Below, in pieces: positions 30,113 to 40,108 of a DNA stretch of 64,000 nucleotides (position 1 is its first letter; the number at the start of each line of letters is the position of its first letter). The notes beneath the pieces were generated by a model. The model worked only from the letters and a program-made list of their open reading frames with translations. It was not told the DNA's origin and searched no databases. Source of the DNA: Mesostigma viride (taxonomy: Eukaryota; Streptophyta; Mesostigmatophyceae; Mesostigmatales; Mesostigmataceae); NCBI GenBank assembly GCA_009746045.1, contig RPFO01001362.1:34706-98705 (forward strand), in the 5' to 3' direction. Both the position numbers and the translations under genes were made by a program.

Positions 30113-30955
30113 TTAAGCTGAAATGACATTGGCCTTGGTGGCCTTCTGGTTAAGCCGCATGACTTTCACATTGTCCCTGATGCACTCCTCGTGCGCAAAT
30201 TCGTCATGCAGACCTTTTGCCTTAAACACCGGCTCAAATGTCTCTCTGTTCCTCTTGGCCACAGTGAGGGGGTTATCGCCGGTCATTTTTATCTCATCAG
30301 CCTCGCACAGCTGTAACAATAGCATGGCGGCACTCTGCTTTTCTGTCAGTAGGTCGCGCGACGAGGAGGACTTGGATGCCCCAAACATGGCCTTTAACTC
30401 GCTGGCCTTCTTTCCAGTTGCGGCAACGTTGTTGGTGTCGTGAACCATTGCGTAGATCGGACCACAGTCGTGAGAGTCGATGTACCCCTTGATGGTTTCG
30501 CCCAGTGCCTTCGCGGCACACGAGTTGCGGATGCGGGTATTGTCAGCCAGGTTAGCTATGGCGTCCTCCTTGGCATCTGCCCTCCGCAGAATGTCCTGGG
30601 CGAGAGTGCGGTCAGCATTAAGGTAGCGCTCCAGGAGGATGGACAGCTCATCCCTGAACTTGGCGGCGACCTTGCCGGGCAGCAGCATTATAATCTTGGC
30701 CATGCCCTGTCGGTCGGTCACGGGCGTCTCTCGCTGGCCAGGGCCAGGGAATTTGAGGTAGTTAAAAATTTTAACAACCTCCTCATTGGCCTTTTGAAGG
30801 TTGAGAAAGTACACTCTGGGCTGTGAAATGCCAATAGCAGCCATGGCATCATACACGGAGATTCTGCCGTCATCCGTCACGCGGATCTTGCCACTGAACC
30901 GGGGGTCCTCCTCTGTCCCGTCCGCGGGGGTCAGGTAGCGGACCACCTGGGACAT
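30113..30955 (-). CDS. BRO-like protein with GQRxTPV/LLPGK domain
   Basis: 280 residues. The N-terminal 125 residues hold a pattern I know from proteins of giant viruses and protists: DDGRISVYDAMAAIG, FPGPGQRETPVTD, then IIMLLPGKVAAKFRDE and RYLNAD. The layout resembles BRO-N or anti-repressor domains but no database name can be given. The C-terminal half is helical and charged. Convergent with PCNA (30-bp gap). A regulatory, DNA-binding role is a guess by analogy. Confidence 0.78.
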   Translation of the reverse strand: MSQVVRYLTPADGTEEDPRFSGKIRVTDDGRISVYDAMAAIGISQPRVYFLNLQKANEEVVKIFNYLKFPGPGQRETPVTDRQGMAKIIMLLPGKVAAKFRDELSILLERYLNADRTLAQDILRRADAKEDAIANLADNTRIRNSCAAKALGETIKGYIDSHDCGPIYAMVHDTNNVAATGKKASELKAMFGASKSSSSRDLLTEKQSAAMLLLQLCEADEIKMTGDNPLTVAKRNRETFEPVFKAKGLHDEFAHEECIRDNVKVMRLNQKATKANVISA

Positions 30956-31237
30956 GGTGGATGGTGCGTACTATTCTAAGGTAAATCTAGCTGTGAGTGG
31001 GCGCACCCGTGGACGCCCGGGGTACGTACTGACAAGGCTAGCGAGATTCTAGTGGGTCATGAGCTGATTACGAAGCCGAAAGACACGAGGAGTGGGACAT
31101 AATGTGCTCAACTTTATTGATTTGTTAATTAACTTCACAATTCCATCTGGAGTTAACTTGGCAAATTCCATCAAGCATAGTGAGACACGCATATCACTTG
31201 CCAAACGGAAGAGTGGGGGCACACCGCCTAAACGGCC
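30956..31237. other. 282-bp intergenic region
   Basis: Upstream of the minus-strand BRO-like gene and downstream of the next minus-strand gene. It is AT-rich near 31100-31160, with TTTATT at 31115 that could supply the polyadenylation signal of the 31238-32211 gene. No ORF or repeat seen. Confidence 0.5.
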
Positions 31238-32211
31238 TCACGCGCTTGGGAGAGGGGGGGTCTCCTCGATCACCTCCACCTCCCACTTGTCACCAGGCTG
31301 GGTGCCACTCAGAAACGTCTCCTCGCACTTCAATGCGCTCTCGGCGTCGACGCCCGCCCCCAGTGCGCGCGCCCTCGCCGGCTCCTCGACGGGGCAAACA
31401 GGGGGCAGCTCCTCGGGCTCCTTCTCCTCCTCCTGCAGCATGAAGAAGTCCGCACCGCCGTACCAGTCGCCGTTGAGTACGTGGGCGAGGGCCGTCAGCG
31501 TGAAGTCGAAGGTGAAGTAGGGGAACTGCAGCTTGGCCACCAGGTCCAGGGGGCGCTTCTCCACGATGCAGATGGGGCAGTCGGCGTCGCTGTCGTCCTC
31601 CTGCTTGATCAGGAACTGCACTACGCAGCCACCGCAAGCACCGCCGGCGTGGAAGTGCCTCTGCTTGGTTGTGGGGACGTGAACGCTTTCGAGGCGTTCC
31701 TCGCACAGAAGGCAAGAGCCCAGACCGTCCAGCCCCTCGTCGCCCCCCCCCCGACGCTGTAATCGCGTACCTGTCTGATGGCATCCTCAAACTCCTTATC
31801 CCCCCTGCCGCACTTGGGAAGGATTGGGAGATCCTCTGACACCGCCCCTCCAGCGATCCTGGCGACCTCCTTCTTGGCAGTCGCGCGAATGGAGTCGTCC
31901 CTCCTTCTGGCAAACTTCTCCATGTTGTCGCGGCATGGATTGCACTCGTCCCACTTGCCCGACTCGGTGAGGAAGGAGTCTGTTGGCTTCAGCTGCTTGC
32001 AACGTAAGCACCTCTGGGTGGGGACGTGGGGCTCCTTCCCAGGGTTGTTCTTCTTCCAGTTCTCAGCATCCGCCTTGTTTTTCTGGGTCCGGTAGATCTT
32101 CTCTCCCGTTTCTGGGTTATGCATCCACGTGGTGTCCTGGGTGATATACCTCTGGACCATCTTGTCCTCCAACACAGGTTGATCCCATGCAGGCTGATGA
32201 GCACTCATGAC
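31238..32211 (-). CDS. Multi-zinc-finger protein (frameshift in C10 run)
   Basis: Start taken at ATG 32211 (MSAHQPAWD); the frame is open upstream through a low-complexity region but without similarity. A run of ten C at 31743-31752 breaks the frame. With a one-base change the upstream part (RCLRCKQLK...ECNPC zinc ribbon) joins a downstream part with CLLC, H-x-H, CGGC and CPIC pairs, a RING-like spacing. About 324 residues in total. The C terminus is acidic and Pro/Glu-rich. Function unknown; a ubiquitin-ligase-like or DNA-binding role is possible, and no catalytic residue can decide. Confidence 0.7.
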
Positions 32212-32891
32212 CCCTGCAAGAAGGAAAAGACAGCCAAGGGGAAAGAAATGTTTGCAAGGGGCAGAGACACCATTAAAAGGCCATGAAACAGTGGCAAGGG
32301 GCATGGAAAGCCAAGAAATGTTTGCAAAGGGCCAGGAAAACACAGTCTGCAATACCTGAAGCTGGCTGACTGTGGCCCACAGATGGATTTTGGACGCACG
32401 AGATGCGAAAATGGCTGCCTGTAGAGGGGCACTGGGTGCTGGGTATGGAGGCTGTGGACTGTGGGTGTGCAAAGGGGTGGCAAGACCTTTTAAGAAATTT
32501 GGGCAAGAAACCAGCGGCCAGGAGTATCCACAGATGGATGGGCAAGATTTCGCTTCTAGAAGGTCCTGCTATTTCGGCTGAGTCACGAAAAAATATCTGG
32601 CAGATCCGACGTCACACTATCCGTACGGAGATCTCTCTGTCAGACGGATGACGCCAGATCTCGGATTTCGCACGGACCGAGATCTCTGTATGCACAGTCA
32701 GCAGGAATCTCACAGATCTCTGCTGACAGGGCAACATTTGTATGATCTTGCCACCTAGTAAAATTTCAGCATTTGCCTGCATGGCACGGAATTTCTTGTG
32801 GGCAAAAGCCAGCCATTGTGAAAAGGCCCTCTGTTCCGACTGCCATCCGTCTAAAGTGTGCTTCTGGCTATGGCAGAAAGGGGCAGCAATT
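32212..32891. other. 680-bp intergenic region with AGATCT-rich segment
   Basis: The part near 32240-32345 holds imperfect repeats of aagaaatgtttgcaaggg. The part 32600-32730 carries four AGATCT palindromes in phrases such as gagatctctg and ccagatctcgg. It separates divergent genes (32211 minus, 32892 plus). No credible ORF. Confidence 0.6.
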
Positions 32892-33396
32892 ATGGGGGGT
32901 GGAGCGGCTCAGACTGCAGCTATGATTCCGACAAGGAAAACATTCCTCCATCGGGCTAAATGAGGTGGAAAAGCCCTGTTCGACGGCAGGAAATGAGCAC
33001 CCCCCTCCGTCCAAGGTGCTTGTTCCCAGGGAATTCTTGGCCACTGTCCATGCCCAGTTTGTTGAGATAAAGGACACTCTGGGGAATGCGATGACAAAGT
33101 ACAAGAATGATAAGGATGCCGCCAGGAAGAGGCACGCGAGGGCGAAGAACAAGCTTGTTAAGCAGAAAAGACAACTCCAAGAGGTCATTTCTGAGAAGGA
33201 GGCTGACATCAAACGGTTGGAGATGACTTTGAGGAGCCAAAACATGGCTGCAGAGAAGTGGAGGACACAGCTGGACAACGCACAGAGGGAATTGGTCATT
33301 GCCAAGTCGGTCACTTCCATGCTGTTAAAGGGTCTTAAGAGCCTGAGAGCAAGCGGTGTCGAGAAGACGCCCCCGCTGACCGATGCACTCCAATAG
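32892..33396 (+). CDS. Coiled-coil protein, start uncertain
   Basis: The clear coding part is 32965-33396. It has a Lys/Glu-rich coiled coil (KYKNDKDAARKRHARAKNKL; QLQEVISEKEADIKRLE) of about 90 residues and no ATG near its beginning. The ATG at 32892 opens a different frame that joins it if the A4 run at 32937-32940 is one base shorter, giving about 167 residues. An AATAAA lies at 33435, facing a TTTATT for the next minus-strand gene. No motif beyond the coiled coil. It is one of four genes preceded by AGATCT-rich sequence. Confidence 0.55.
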
Positions 33397-33485
33397 CCGT
33401 TCGCCTTTGGAGCGTTATCACCCCTGCAATTGTAAATAAACTCGATTTGTGTCATCCAATGTGTCTGAATTTTATTAAAAATATA

Positions 33486-33913
33486 TTAAGGGAACTCGTA
33501 CACCACCCCCCCGTCCTCCATCTGGCTTTGGCGCAGTTCAAAGTCTAGCACCGTGCGGTGGGCCTTGAAGTCGTTATAGGGCACGGGGCCATTGGAGTCG
33601 TCTGACGTTACAATGTAGACGGTGCCGTAGCGAGTCGAGTGGTCGTCGAACTCGACGATGGTGATGTGATCGCGCGGATAGTTTCCCTCAATATGGCAAA
33701 CAGCATGTTAACGGCGCGCACGTCATCATCTGTCGGGCGGGAATTGAGCGGGACTTTGAACCGGAAGGAGTGCAGCGCCGACAGTTTGCCATATTCGCCC
33801 GTGTCCAGGTCCACCTCGCAGTAGTGGGCTTTGGCCATGGCGGGGCGGTACACTCCGGCGTAGGGGAGCGACTTGGCCACGGGGCAGTTGATGGAGATGA
33901 TTCCGAGCGTCAT
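33486..33913 (-). CDS. Hypothetical protein, about 142 aa (frameshift)
   Basis: Starts at ATG 33913 (MTLGIISINCPVA). The frame breaks at TTT 33682-33684; one added base continues into a well-formed C-terminal half (ITIVEFDDHSTRYGTVYIV) that stops at 33486. The composition of both halves is protein-like and the gene fits exactly between its neighbours. No known motif. It is divergent from the plus-strand gene starting at 33996. Confidence 0.62.
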
Positions 33914-33995
33914 CGTTTCAACAAGTACCGCCCACAATACGCGCCACATAAACGCGCGCGACATAATTCTCTCGCTTACTATCAGCAAAGTGGCC

Positions 33996-34472
33996 ATGAC
34001 AGACGTGTACGTGCTGACGCTCTTCTCTGCCAACACGTCCACCACCGCGAAGACGGTGTCCACCGAGTTTAACGAGTGGACTGTGCAGATCCCTCCCGAC
34101 CCATCCGCTCCCATTCTCGATGGGCGGTGGAAGGCGCACGTGTTATTTGCGTCCATCAAGGGTTTCGTGCCGAAGGGCACTCGGACGGTCATCGGGATAT
34201 TGTCGGACGCGTTCCCTTGCTCTAGTGGCGACATGACACCGATCGCCACTACGGTGGCCACAAGCGCTTCCTCTAGCAACTACTCTATCACCGACCAGCA
34301 AAACTGTCTCCCGGTGTCCGACCCTTTTCTGCTGCGGGACGGGGGCTCTGTCAAAATCAGGGTGTGCCACCTCGACACGATCGACCAGTTCACGTCTAGC
34401 GCGATCCCCAACCTTGCCGATTGGACGATCGTGCTGCGGTTCGAGATGTTGGGGCGCAAGACCCGCGCGTGA
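33996..34472 (+). CDS. Hypothetical beta-rich protein, 158 aa
   Basis: The ATG at 33996 (MTDVYVLTLFSAN) is chosen over the upstream open frame, which overlaps the divergent gene. The protein is rich in Thr, Ser, Val and Ile with alternating patterns (TVQIPPDPSAPILDG, DWTIVLRFEMLG), suggesting a beta-sandwich. No signal peptide or Cys motif. Tail to tail with VLTF3, 9-bp gap. Possibly a minor capsid protein; not provable here. Confidence 0.65.
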   Translation: MTDVYVLTLFSANTSTTAKTVSTEFNEWTVQIPPDPSAPILDGRWKAHVLFASIKGFVPKGTRTVIGILSDAFPCSSGDMTPIATTVATSASSSNYSITDQQNCLPVSDPFLLRDGGSVKIRVCHLDTIDQFTSSAIPNLADWTIVLRFEMLGRKTRA

Positions 34473-34481
34473 GTCGGGCCG

Positions 34482-35566
34482 TCACTTGGAGGGGATGAAC
34501 TGCCAGTTGAGCTTCTTGCAAATGTTCTTCCAAATCTCATCCTGATCCCACAACTTCTCCTTGCTCTTCAGGAGGGGGAAGTGGGACAGGAACTCGTCGT
34601 ATTCCAGTAGCTGGCACATCTTGTGGATGCAGTACGAGTAGTTGAGGAAGTTCTTGCGCCCCTTTGGCACAACCTGCTCGAAGGGCTCCTGCACGAGGCG
34701 GAACATGGTCCTCAGTTTGTCCTCCTGCACCTGGGTCATGGTGGGCGGAGGGGTGCCGCTGAACATGTGGGTGATCTGGACGGAGTGCTCGAAGTACTTG
34801 GATAGCCGAAGCTTGCGAAGGAACTTGCGCACTATGCTCGGGGTCAGCGCGCTGGTGTCCGCTATCCTTGCCTTCTTGAACTCGGTGGCGAGGCTGTCGA
34901 TAACCTCTTGCGGGATGGAGGACTTCTCCCTCGCGTGGAACTGTGAGAGCGTCTCGTTGAAGTGGTTGATCCGCTTGTAGCAGTAGTCGGTGACGCACAC
35001 GGGGGTGCCGTAGGGCACGTTCCTTTCCGAGTCATTGCACATCTCGGACGTGAGGCCGCACGCCGAGCACAAGAGCAGCGCCTCTCGCGAGTTCTCCACC
35101 ATGTTGGTGTTGCACGCGGGGCAGAAGCCGTACAGGGCCGGCTCGTCTGTCACCTGTGCCGTGCCCGTCGGTACGTTGAGGAAGGGTACTTTTGCACCAC
35201 TCGGATGAACTCGCGGAATATCTCGCCCCTGTTTGTCGCTGTCTTTTTTCCACCAGGGGGGTCGGTCTTGTTGCGCTTCTTGGCCCCGGCGCCGTCGAAC
35301 GTGTCCTTGTACTTCCTGTACGTGGGCAGGATGTCCAGGAGGAACTCGTCATACTCCCCCCCCTCCACCTTGGCTATGGTGCTTCTAAGGGCCCGCGCGG
35401 CCAACCTGGCCTTCATTTTGGCGTCCCAATCTTGTGTCGACTGCGCTTCCCGTTCGAGTTTATCGGCCTCCTCTTTCCATTGACCGAGATTCTGTTGCCT
35501 ACTCTGCAGGGTGTCGATGCATTGCTGCATGACGGCCTCCACGGTGTAGTGAGTGACACCGGACAT
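34482..35566 (-). CDS. VLTF3: Poxvirus-type late transcription factor 3-like (VLTF3)
   Basis: About 361 residues. The C-terminal portion shows the family features: a zinc ribbon (CPAC...CSAC), then RINHFNETLSQF, KSSIPQEVIDSLATEFKK, KYFEHSVQI, a KNFLNYSYCIHKMCQLL block and a final FPLLKSKEKLWDQDEIWKNI. VLTF3 activates late viral genes in NCLDVs. The N-terminal part (to about 35183) is in another frame; one base in the short A run at 35181-35183 joins them, and the two frames overlap. ATG 35566 is the first ATG of the N-terminal frame. Identification firm; the break is most likely a sequence error. Confidence 0.93.
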
Positions 35567-35698
35567 CGCGTCCGGCACGTCCTACGATACACAGACAAAA
35601 AAAAAGCTGGATGCGTTCCCCAACGGGGGGTGAGGGTGTGCGCTTATAACACGGGATAAATTATCCAGGCTTAGTTCATACACGGTCACACACACAAC

Positions 35699-36062
35699 AT
35701 GGAAACTCCCAGCCAGCTGTCCAGGAAAACGCGGCGCCCGTTGTGGAGAAGAAAACAAGAAGCGGAAGGGGGTGACGGGCCCCGTGTCCGCGGAGTCTGA
35801 CGCAAGCAAAGTGACCGAGTCCAGCCGCCCCCACGTCATGAGTTCGTCCGTGCCCGACATGAGCGTGGGGGACGTGAGGAAGTGTCTCAATCAGATCAGG
35901 AGGAAGGGGACCGCCATCCAAACCCAGCACCTGCTTTTTAATGACATGACGGCGGGAGACTTTGCGCTGAAATACGTGCTCGGAAACAACAATTCAAAGA
36001 AGGGCGGCGGCATTGTTGCCGAGGATATGTCCGATCAGGCACCCGTTGCGGTTGCCGAGTGA
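35699..36062 (+). CDS. Hypothetical small protein, about 120 aa (frameshift)
   Basis: ATG 35699 opens a short frame; removing one A from the AAAA at 35726-35729 joins it to the longer frame that ends at 36062. The protein is basic at the N terminus (KKRKG) and has a helix VGDVRKCLNQIRRKGTAIQ and a C-terminal acidic segment. No motif. Convergent with the 36093-36662 gene. Confidence 0.5.
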
Positions 36063-36092
36063 TTTATTCATCTAATAATAATAATGACAAAC

Positions 36093-36662
36093 TTATCCAG
36101 CATTCATGTAACTCTCCAACATTGTGACGTAGGAATTGGCATCCCCGCGAGGGTAATGCCTGGTAATTGAAAATACAAGGTCATTGCTTTCATCGGTCCT
36201 GGATACCATATCCAGCACGAAGCCATGAAACATGCAGAAGGACTGGGCGTCGTTAAACGTGAACGCCTGGATGCTCATTTGATGAATCGCCTCTTCGTCC
36301 TCTGTCACGTCAGGGTCTGATAACCTGTGAAATATGCAATCCTCCACCTTGTCGTCATCCAAACTGTATTCGGACATCCTGTCATTCTTGTCATCCTCCC
36401 ACAGCACCTGGGACATTGTTGCGGCGGTGTCGAGCTCTTCAAACGCAATTATGTGAGTCATGGGGCGAATAAGCCCGCTCAATTTCCTGTCCCTCTCAAG
36501 CGTGTGGATCCCAAACAGTCTCGGGTAAGGTTGCTGTTTTCCCACTATGAAAACGGTACGGTCCCACATTCCTCTTGGCGGCGGTTCGTTTAATGCACAG
36601 ATGGCCAGGCGGGGGGTAGGGCGGCGACGGTGAGCATTATTTTGGCACTCAGTGTGTGTCAT
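36093..36662 (-). CDS. Hypothetical protein, 189 aa
   Basis: ATG 36662. Features are an Arg/Pro-rich start, an acidic middle (SLDDDKVEDCIF, DVTEDEEAIHQM) and mixed alpha/beta composition (MSIQAFTFNDAQSFCMFHG). No transmembrane segment. TTATT motifs just downstream may give its polyadenylation signal. Family unknown. Confidence 0.65.
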   Translation of the reverse strand: MTHTECQNNAHRRRPTPRLAICALNEPPPRGMWDRTVFIVGKQQPYPRLFGIHTLERDRKLSGLIRPMTHIIAFEELDTAATMSQVLWEDDKNDRMSEYSLDDDKVEDCIFHRLSDPDVTEDEEAIHQMSIQAFTFNDAQSFCMFHGFVLDMVSRTDESNDLVFSITRHYPRGDANSYVTMLESYMNAG

Positions 36663-37333
36663 AATACCACTATTTTTTTATTTTACACGCCCGACGCAGG
36701 GGGGAGTGTTCAAATTTGAAAAATGGGCTGACTCAGCACAAAATTGGGCCATATCTGCACAAAATCCAGGACAGAATCTGAACAGAATCTTACCATATCC
36801 TGCATTGTCAGACCACCTGGCAGTTACAAATCTGACAGATATCTCTGACAGTCACCAAATCTGGTCAGAATCTGACGAGATCTTTGAAATCGCACGGTTC
36901 AGACCACCTGGCAGTTACAAATCTGACAGAGATCTATGAACAGTCACAGAATCTTGTCAGAATCTGACTATATGTTTGAAAGTGTCTTGTCAGACCATGG
37001 CAGTATCAGATCTTCCAAGGATCACGACATTTTTGCACGGTCCTGATCATCCAGGATAAAAAGAGAAGCTTCCTGTCTGTCCGTTTTGTCGTTTTCTGAC
37101 GCGTAAAAAGCGTCTCTTCGCCCTATGGGAGTTTATAAGCCACCCACCAAAGATCTTAGAGATTTAGGAAATATTGCTGACTGTGCACCCCCCTGAAATT
37201 GGTCCCGGTCGGGGGTAAACAAATACACCCCTTCACAAGTTCTGTTCCGCCAGAAAGTTGCATAAAAGGGGTCCTACCACGCGAAAAACACTCTCTCACT
37301 TCACAAACCACCCAAAAGCTCTGCAGACAGGCT
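36663..37333. other. 671-bp intergenic region with degenerate TCTGACAG/AGATCT repeats
   Basis: Between 36770 and 37020 the words aatctgacag, gaccacctggcagttacaaa and gtcacagaatct recur, with two exact AGATCT. A TATA-like gataaaaagag lies near 37056. It probably carries promoters for the divergent genes at 36662 (minus) and 37334 (plus). No ORF supported. Confidence 0.6.
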
Positions 37334-38419
37334 ATGGAGACTTCAGACTTCATGGAGCACGTGGGGGTGGCTGGTGGGGTCCATATCTGGCGTCCGAAAG
37401 CCTGGATTTCCAACGCCCAAAAGCCTGGCAACATCCAGGTGTTGGGGGGCAATAAGGTTTGTCTGCAGACCCTGCTCAGGGTGTTTGCAAACGACAGCAC
37501 CATCAACCACACCAAGTTCTCCAACAGCACCGAGGGGAAGAGGCTGGCCAACGCCTTCAAACAAGTGAAGGGGGTTTACCCCATCAACGCCGATGGGAGC
37601 ATCGACATTGAATTCGCTGTTCACGCCATCAAGTGGGCGTGTCCCATTCTGGCCATCACCGGTGTTCCCCCGCCGGCAGAGTGTCCACAGGAGACCAAAA
37701 TTGCTACAGGGCTGGCTCTCAGCATCGGTAAAGTGATCAAGAAACTCAGGGCTGATATTGACACCCTTTTCAACGAGTGCAAAGACTTTGTAAAGACTTC
37801 CTCTGACAAGTGCACCCAGGAGTCCACATTGGCTCTGGAGCGGGTCAACAGTCTTTATACGTTCCTGAAAGACGCCAGGCCTGGCACGCAGATTGTTGCC
37901 TTTTTGGCGAGACAGAGCACGGAGATCTCCTATGAAGTTTATCAGAAGAGCGTGGATGCGAGCGTCGGGGCAATGCTAGGGGATTTGATTTTGCGCAGGG
38001 AGACCGCCTTCAAGCAGATCAACGAGATCTGCGCCGACTACCTCAAGAAGCATTCACCGAGCGAGGAGGAGAGCGGACCAGGGATGAGTACTGGACCCGA
38101 CTTGAGGAGTGCCAAGAGGACGCGCGTCGACGAACCTGTTACGGACACTCCTCCTCTGTTCCAAGCCCCCATCGCACCGTCTGCTTCTTCCGCGGAGACT
38201 GCTACATCATCGACCGTGCATTACGACTTTCCGATACCTTCTTTGGACACCACCCCCGCATTCAACGCCCCTGTATCCAACGCGGGCGACTCTGTTCTTC
38301 CTCCCCACACGTCCACGGAAGGCGGCCTAGATGACTGGTTTAACAATATGTCTCCCTTGGACACGAGCGATGTTAACTGGGACGACTTGGGACTGAAAGG
38401 TTTTGCCGCGACTGCCTGA
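37334..38419 (+). CDS. Hypothetical protein, 361 aa, with Ser/Thr/Pro-rich tail
   Basis: Start at ATG 37334 (METSDFMEHVGV). The first 110 residues contain a compact domain with VKGVYPINADGSIDIEFAVHAIKW, which recalls the end of KilA-N-like domains but is not diagnostic. Residues 120-250 are helical; a basic SAKRTRVDEP motif could be a nuclear localisation signal. The C-terminal 90 residues are Ser/Thr/Pro-rich and end with acidic-aromatic SDVNWDDLGLKG, resembling a transactivation-type segment. It is preceded by an AGATCT-rich intergenic region. A regulatory role is suggested, not shown. Confidence 0.7.
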   Translation: METSDFMEHVGVAGGVHIWRPKAWISNAQKPGNIQVLGGNKVCLQTLLRVFANDSTINHTKFSNSTEGKRLANAFKQVKGVYPINADGSIDIEFAVHAIKWACPILAITGVPPPAECPQETKIATGLALSIGKVIKKLRADIDTLFNECKDFVKTSSDKCTQESTLALERVNSLYTFLKDARPGTQIVAFLARQSTEISYEVYQKSVDASVGAMLGDLILRRETAFKQINEICADYLKKHSPSEEESGPGMSTGPDLRSAKRTRVDEPVTDTPPLFQAPIAPSASSAETATSSTVHYDFPIPSLDTTPAFNAPVSNAGDSVLPPHTSTEGGLDDWFNNMSPLDTSDVNWDDLGLKGFAATA

Positions 38420-38498
38420 AAGGCGTGGTTGGCACTTTTAAAGTTAGTTTTATGGTTGTTAACGACTTGATGTATCGAACTCTGTTTATTGAGAGTAT

Positions 38499-39128
38499 TT
38501 AACTTTTAATGGAAGCCTTTATTTGCTTGATGAATTGAATCACGTGCACGTAGACCGTAGGCATCATGAGCGTCCCCATGGGGTCGTCCTTAAAGTATTC
38601 CGCGTTCACATCATACACGTGAACCCCGCGAGGGGCGGCAAGACAGACCATATTGGAAATTTCATCTTCCCTGATAGCGTGTCCGCCATTGTGCACGAAC
38701 ACAGCCTTGGCCTTATCTCGCTTGCAATCCAGTAGTCCGAGTGCGTATAGGAAATTGGATTGTCTCGCCACGACCAGCGAGCCTGTGTAGGGCGAACGGG
38801 CTTCCACCACGCCGTCCACCAGCGCCCCTTCCATATGAGCCGCCAACTTCTCCATGATGCGTGTTTCCTGTTGGGACGAGTCTGCCTCGCTCCGTGGTGG
38901 AAATTGCACGCCCAGACTCTGCATGTAGGTCTTGAACCATTCTGAGGAGCGCACGCGCCGGATGAGCGAATCGTGTTGATCGCAGTAGTCCTCTAGCGTG
39001 ATGGAGCACTCCTCCTCTGTGGGCGAGTCGTCCGTGGCGAGCGACATGATGGCGGACAGGGACGGCATGTCGTTTCGACTCTTTATTCCCCACACGTATT
39101 CGGGGAGGTCGTCCGTTGTGAAAATCAT
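38499..39128 (-). CDS. Hypothetical protein, 209 aa
   Basis: ATG 39128. The C-terminal 80 residues are alpha/beta-like with hydrophobic strands (SNMVCLAAPRGVHVYDVN, VYVHVIQFIKQI); a DCKRDKAKAVFV segment recalls nuclease folds but no full motif is present. It is divergent from the C5-methyltransferase by 31 bp, so the pair may share control, and a companion endonuclease role was considered. Evidence is not sufficient for a call. Confidence 0.65.
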   Translation of the reverse strand: MIFTTDDLPEYVWGIKSRNDMPSLSAIMSLATDDSPTEEECSITLEDYCDQHDSLIRRVRSSEWFKTYMQSLGVQFPPRSEADSSQQETRIMEKLAAHMEGALVDGVVEARSPYTGSLVVARQSNFLYALGLLDCKRDKAKAVFVHNGGHAIREDEISNMVCLAAPRGVHVYDVNAEYFKDDPMGTLMMPTVYVHVIQFIKQIKASIKS

Positions 39129-39159
39129 TTTGTTCTCGTGTTGGTATTATACACGTGCG

Positions 39160-40070
39160 ATGGTGGGGACTTGGAGACACATAGACCTGTTCGCCGGGCT
39201 GGGCGGGTTCTCGATGGGCTTGAGGAAAGTCCGCAACGTCCAAACGGTGATGGCCGTCGAGATGAACCCGTCCGCTTGTGACGTGTTTGAAATTCTCAAC
39301 GGGGAGTCGCCCATCTGCGACAAGATCGAGAACGTGCCCGACCATCTTATACCGAAAGCTGACATCATCACGGCCGGTTTTCCTTGTCAGAGCTTCAGCA
39401 ACGCTGGACTCAAGCGGGGTATGAAAGATGTCCGTACCAAGGGCATACGCGACATATTTCGTTTCATCCGCATCGCTGACCCGACACACGTAATCTTGGA
39501 AAACGTGCCAGCGATCATCAACTTCCCCGTGTTCAAGAGGATCTTGCGTGAACTCCGCGGACACGGATTCAACGTGGATTACGAGATCATAGGTGCCCAC
39601 ACCCACGCCGGTCTGCGGCAGAAGAGGCGCCGGGTGTTCATTGTGGCGAGCAAGAACCCGCTGTACAGGTTCCCGCCCCCCTGTCGTCGCGCACGGACTC
39701 GTTCGACTTCAACAAGACGGCGCCACCGGAGTATTACTTGGACCCTGGCTCCAGGTTGTATGGCGTGCTCGCTCACGCGGAACCCGGTCGCTTTTATCAG
39801 GCCAATTACAGTTTCGAGGCGAAGGATTCGGACGTGGCGTTCACTCAGCGCGCCGCCCAGGGCGCGAACAAGAACGCGCGCCTCTACATCCGAGACCCCG
39901 TCGGTATCAGGACGCTCACCGAGAGCGAGGCTTTCAAGCTGCAAGGGATCCCTACCACGCGCCTAGGCGCGCTCATGCGTGAGGTCAGCATCAACAAGAT
40001 CCTTAAGGCAGTGGGCAACAGCGTGTCTCCCAAGGTCGTCGCGATTGTCGCTGCCTGTTTATTGGGTTGA
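39160..40070 (+). CDS. DNA (cytosine-5) methyltransferase
   Basis: About 303 residues. Motif I is DLFAGLGG (9-16), motif IV GFPCQSFS with catalytic C76, motif VI ENVPAI, motif VIII QKRRRVF, and motif X VGNSVSP near the end. The frame breaks at C6 39676-39681; one added C rejoins it to the C-terminal half with the target-recognition region and motifs IX-X. It adds a methyl group to C5 of cytosine in DNA. The predicted length is at the short end for the family. It could protect viral DNA or mark it; no cognate restriction enzyme is clear, although the divergent neighbour at 38499-39128 is unexplained. Confidence 0.93.
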
Positions 40071-40108
40071 TAACAAAATATGTGTGTCTATCATGTACGA
40101 CAGCGGCG

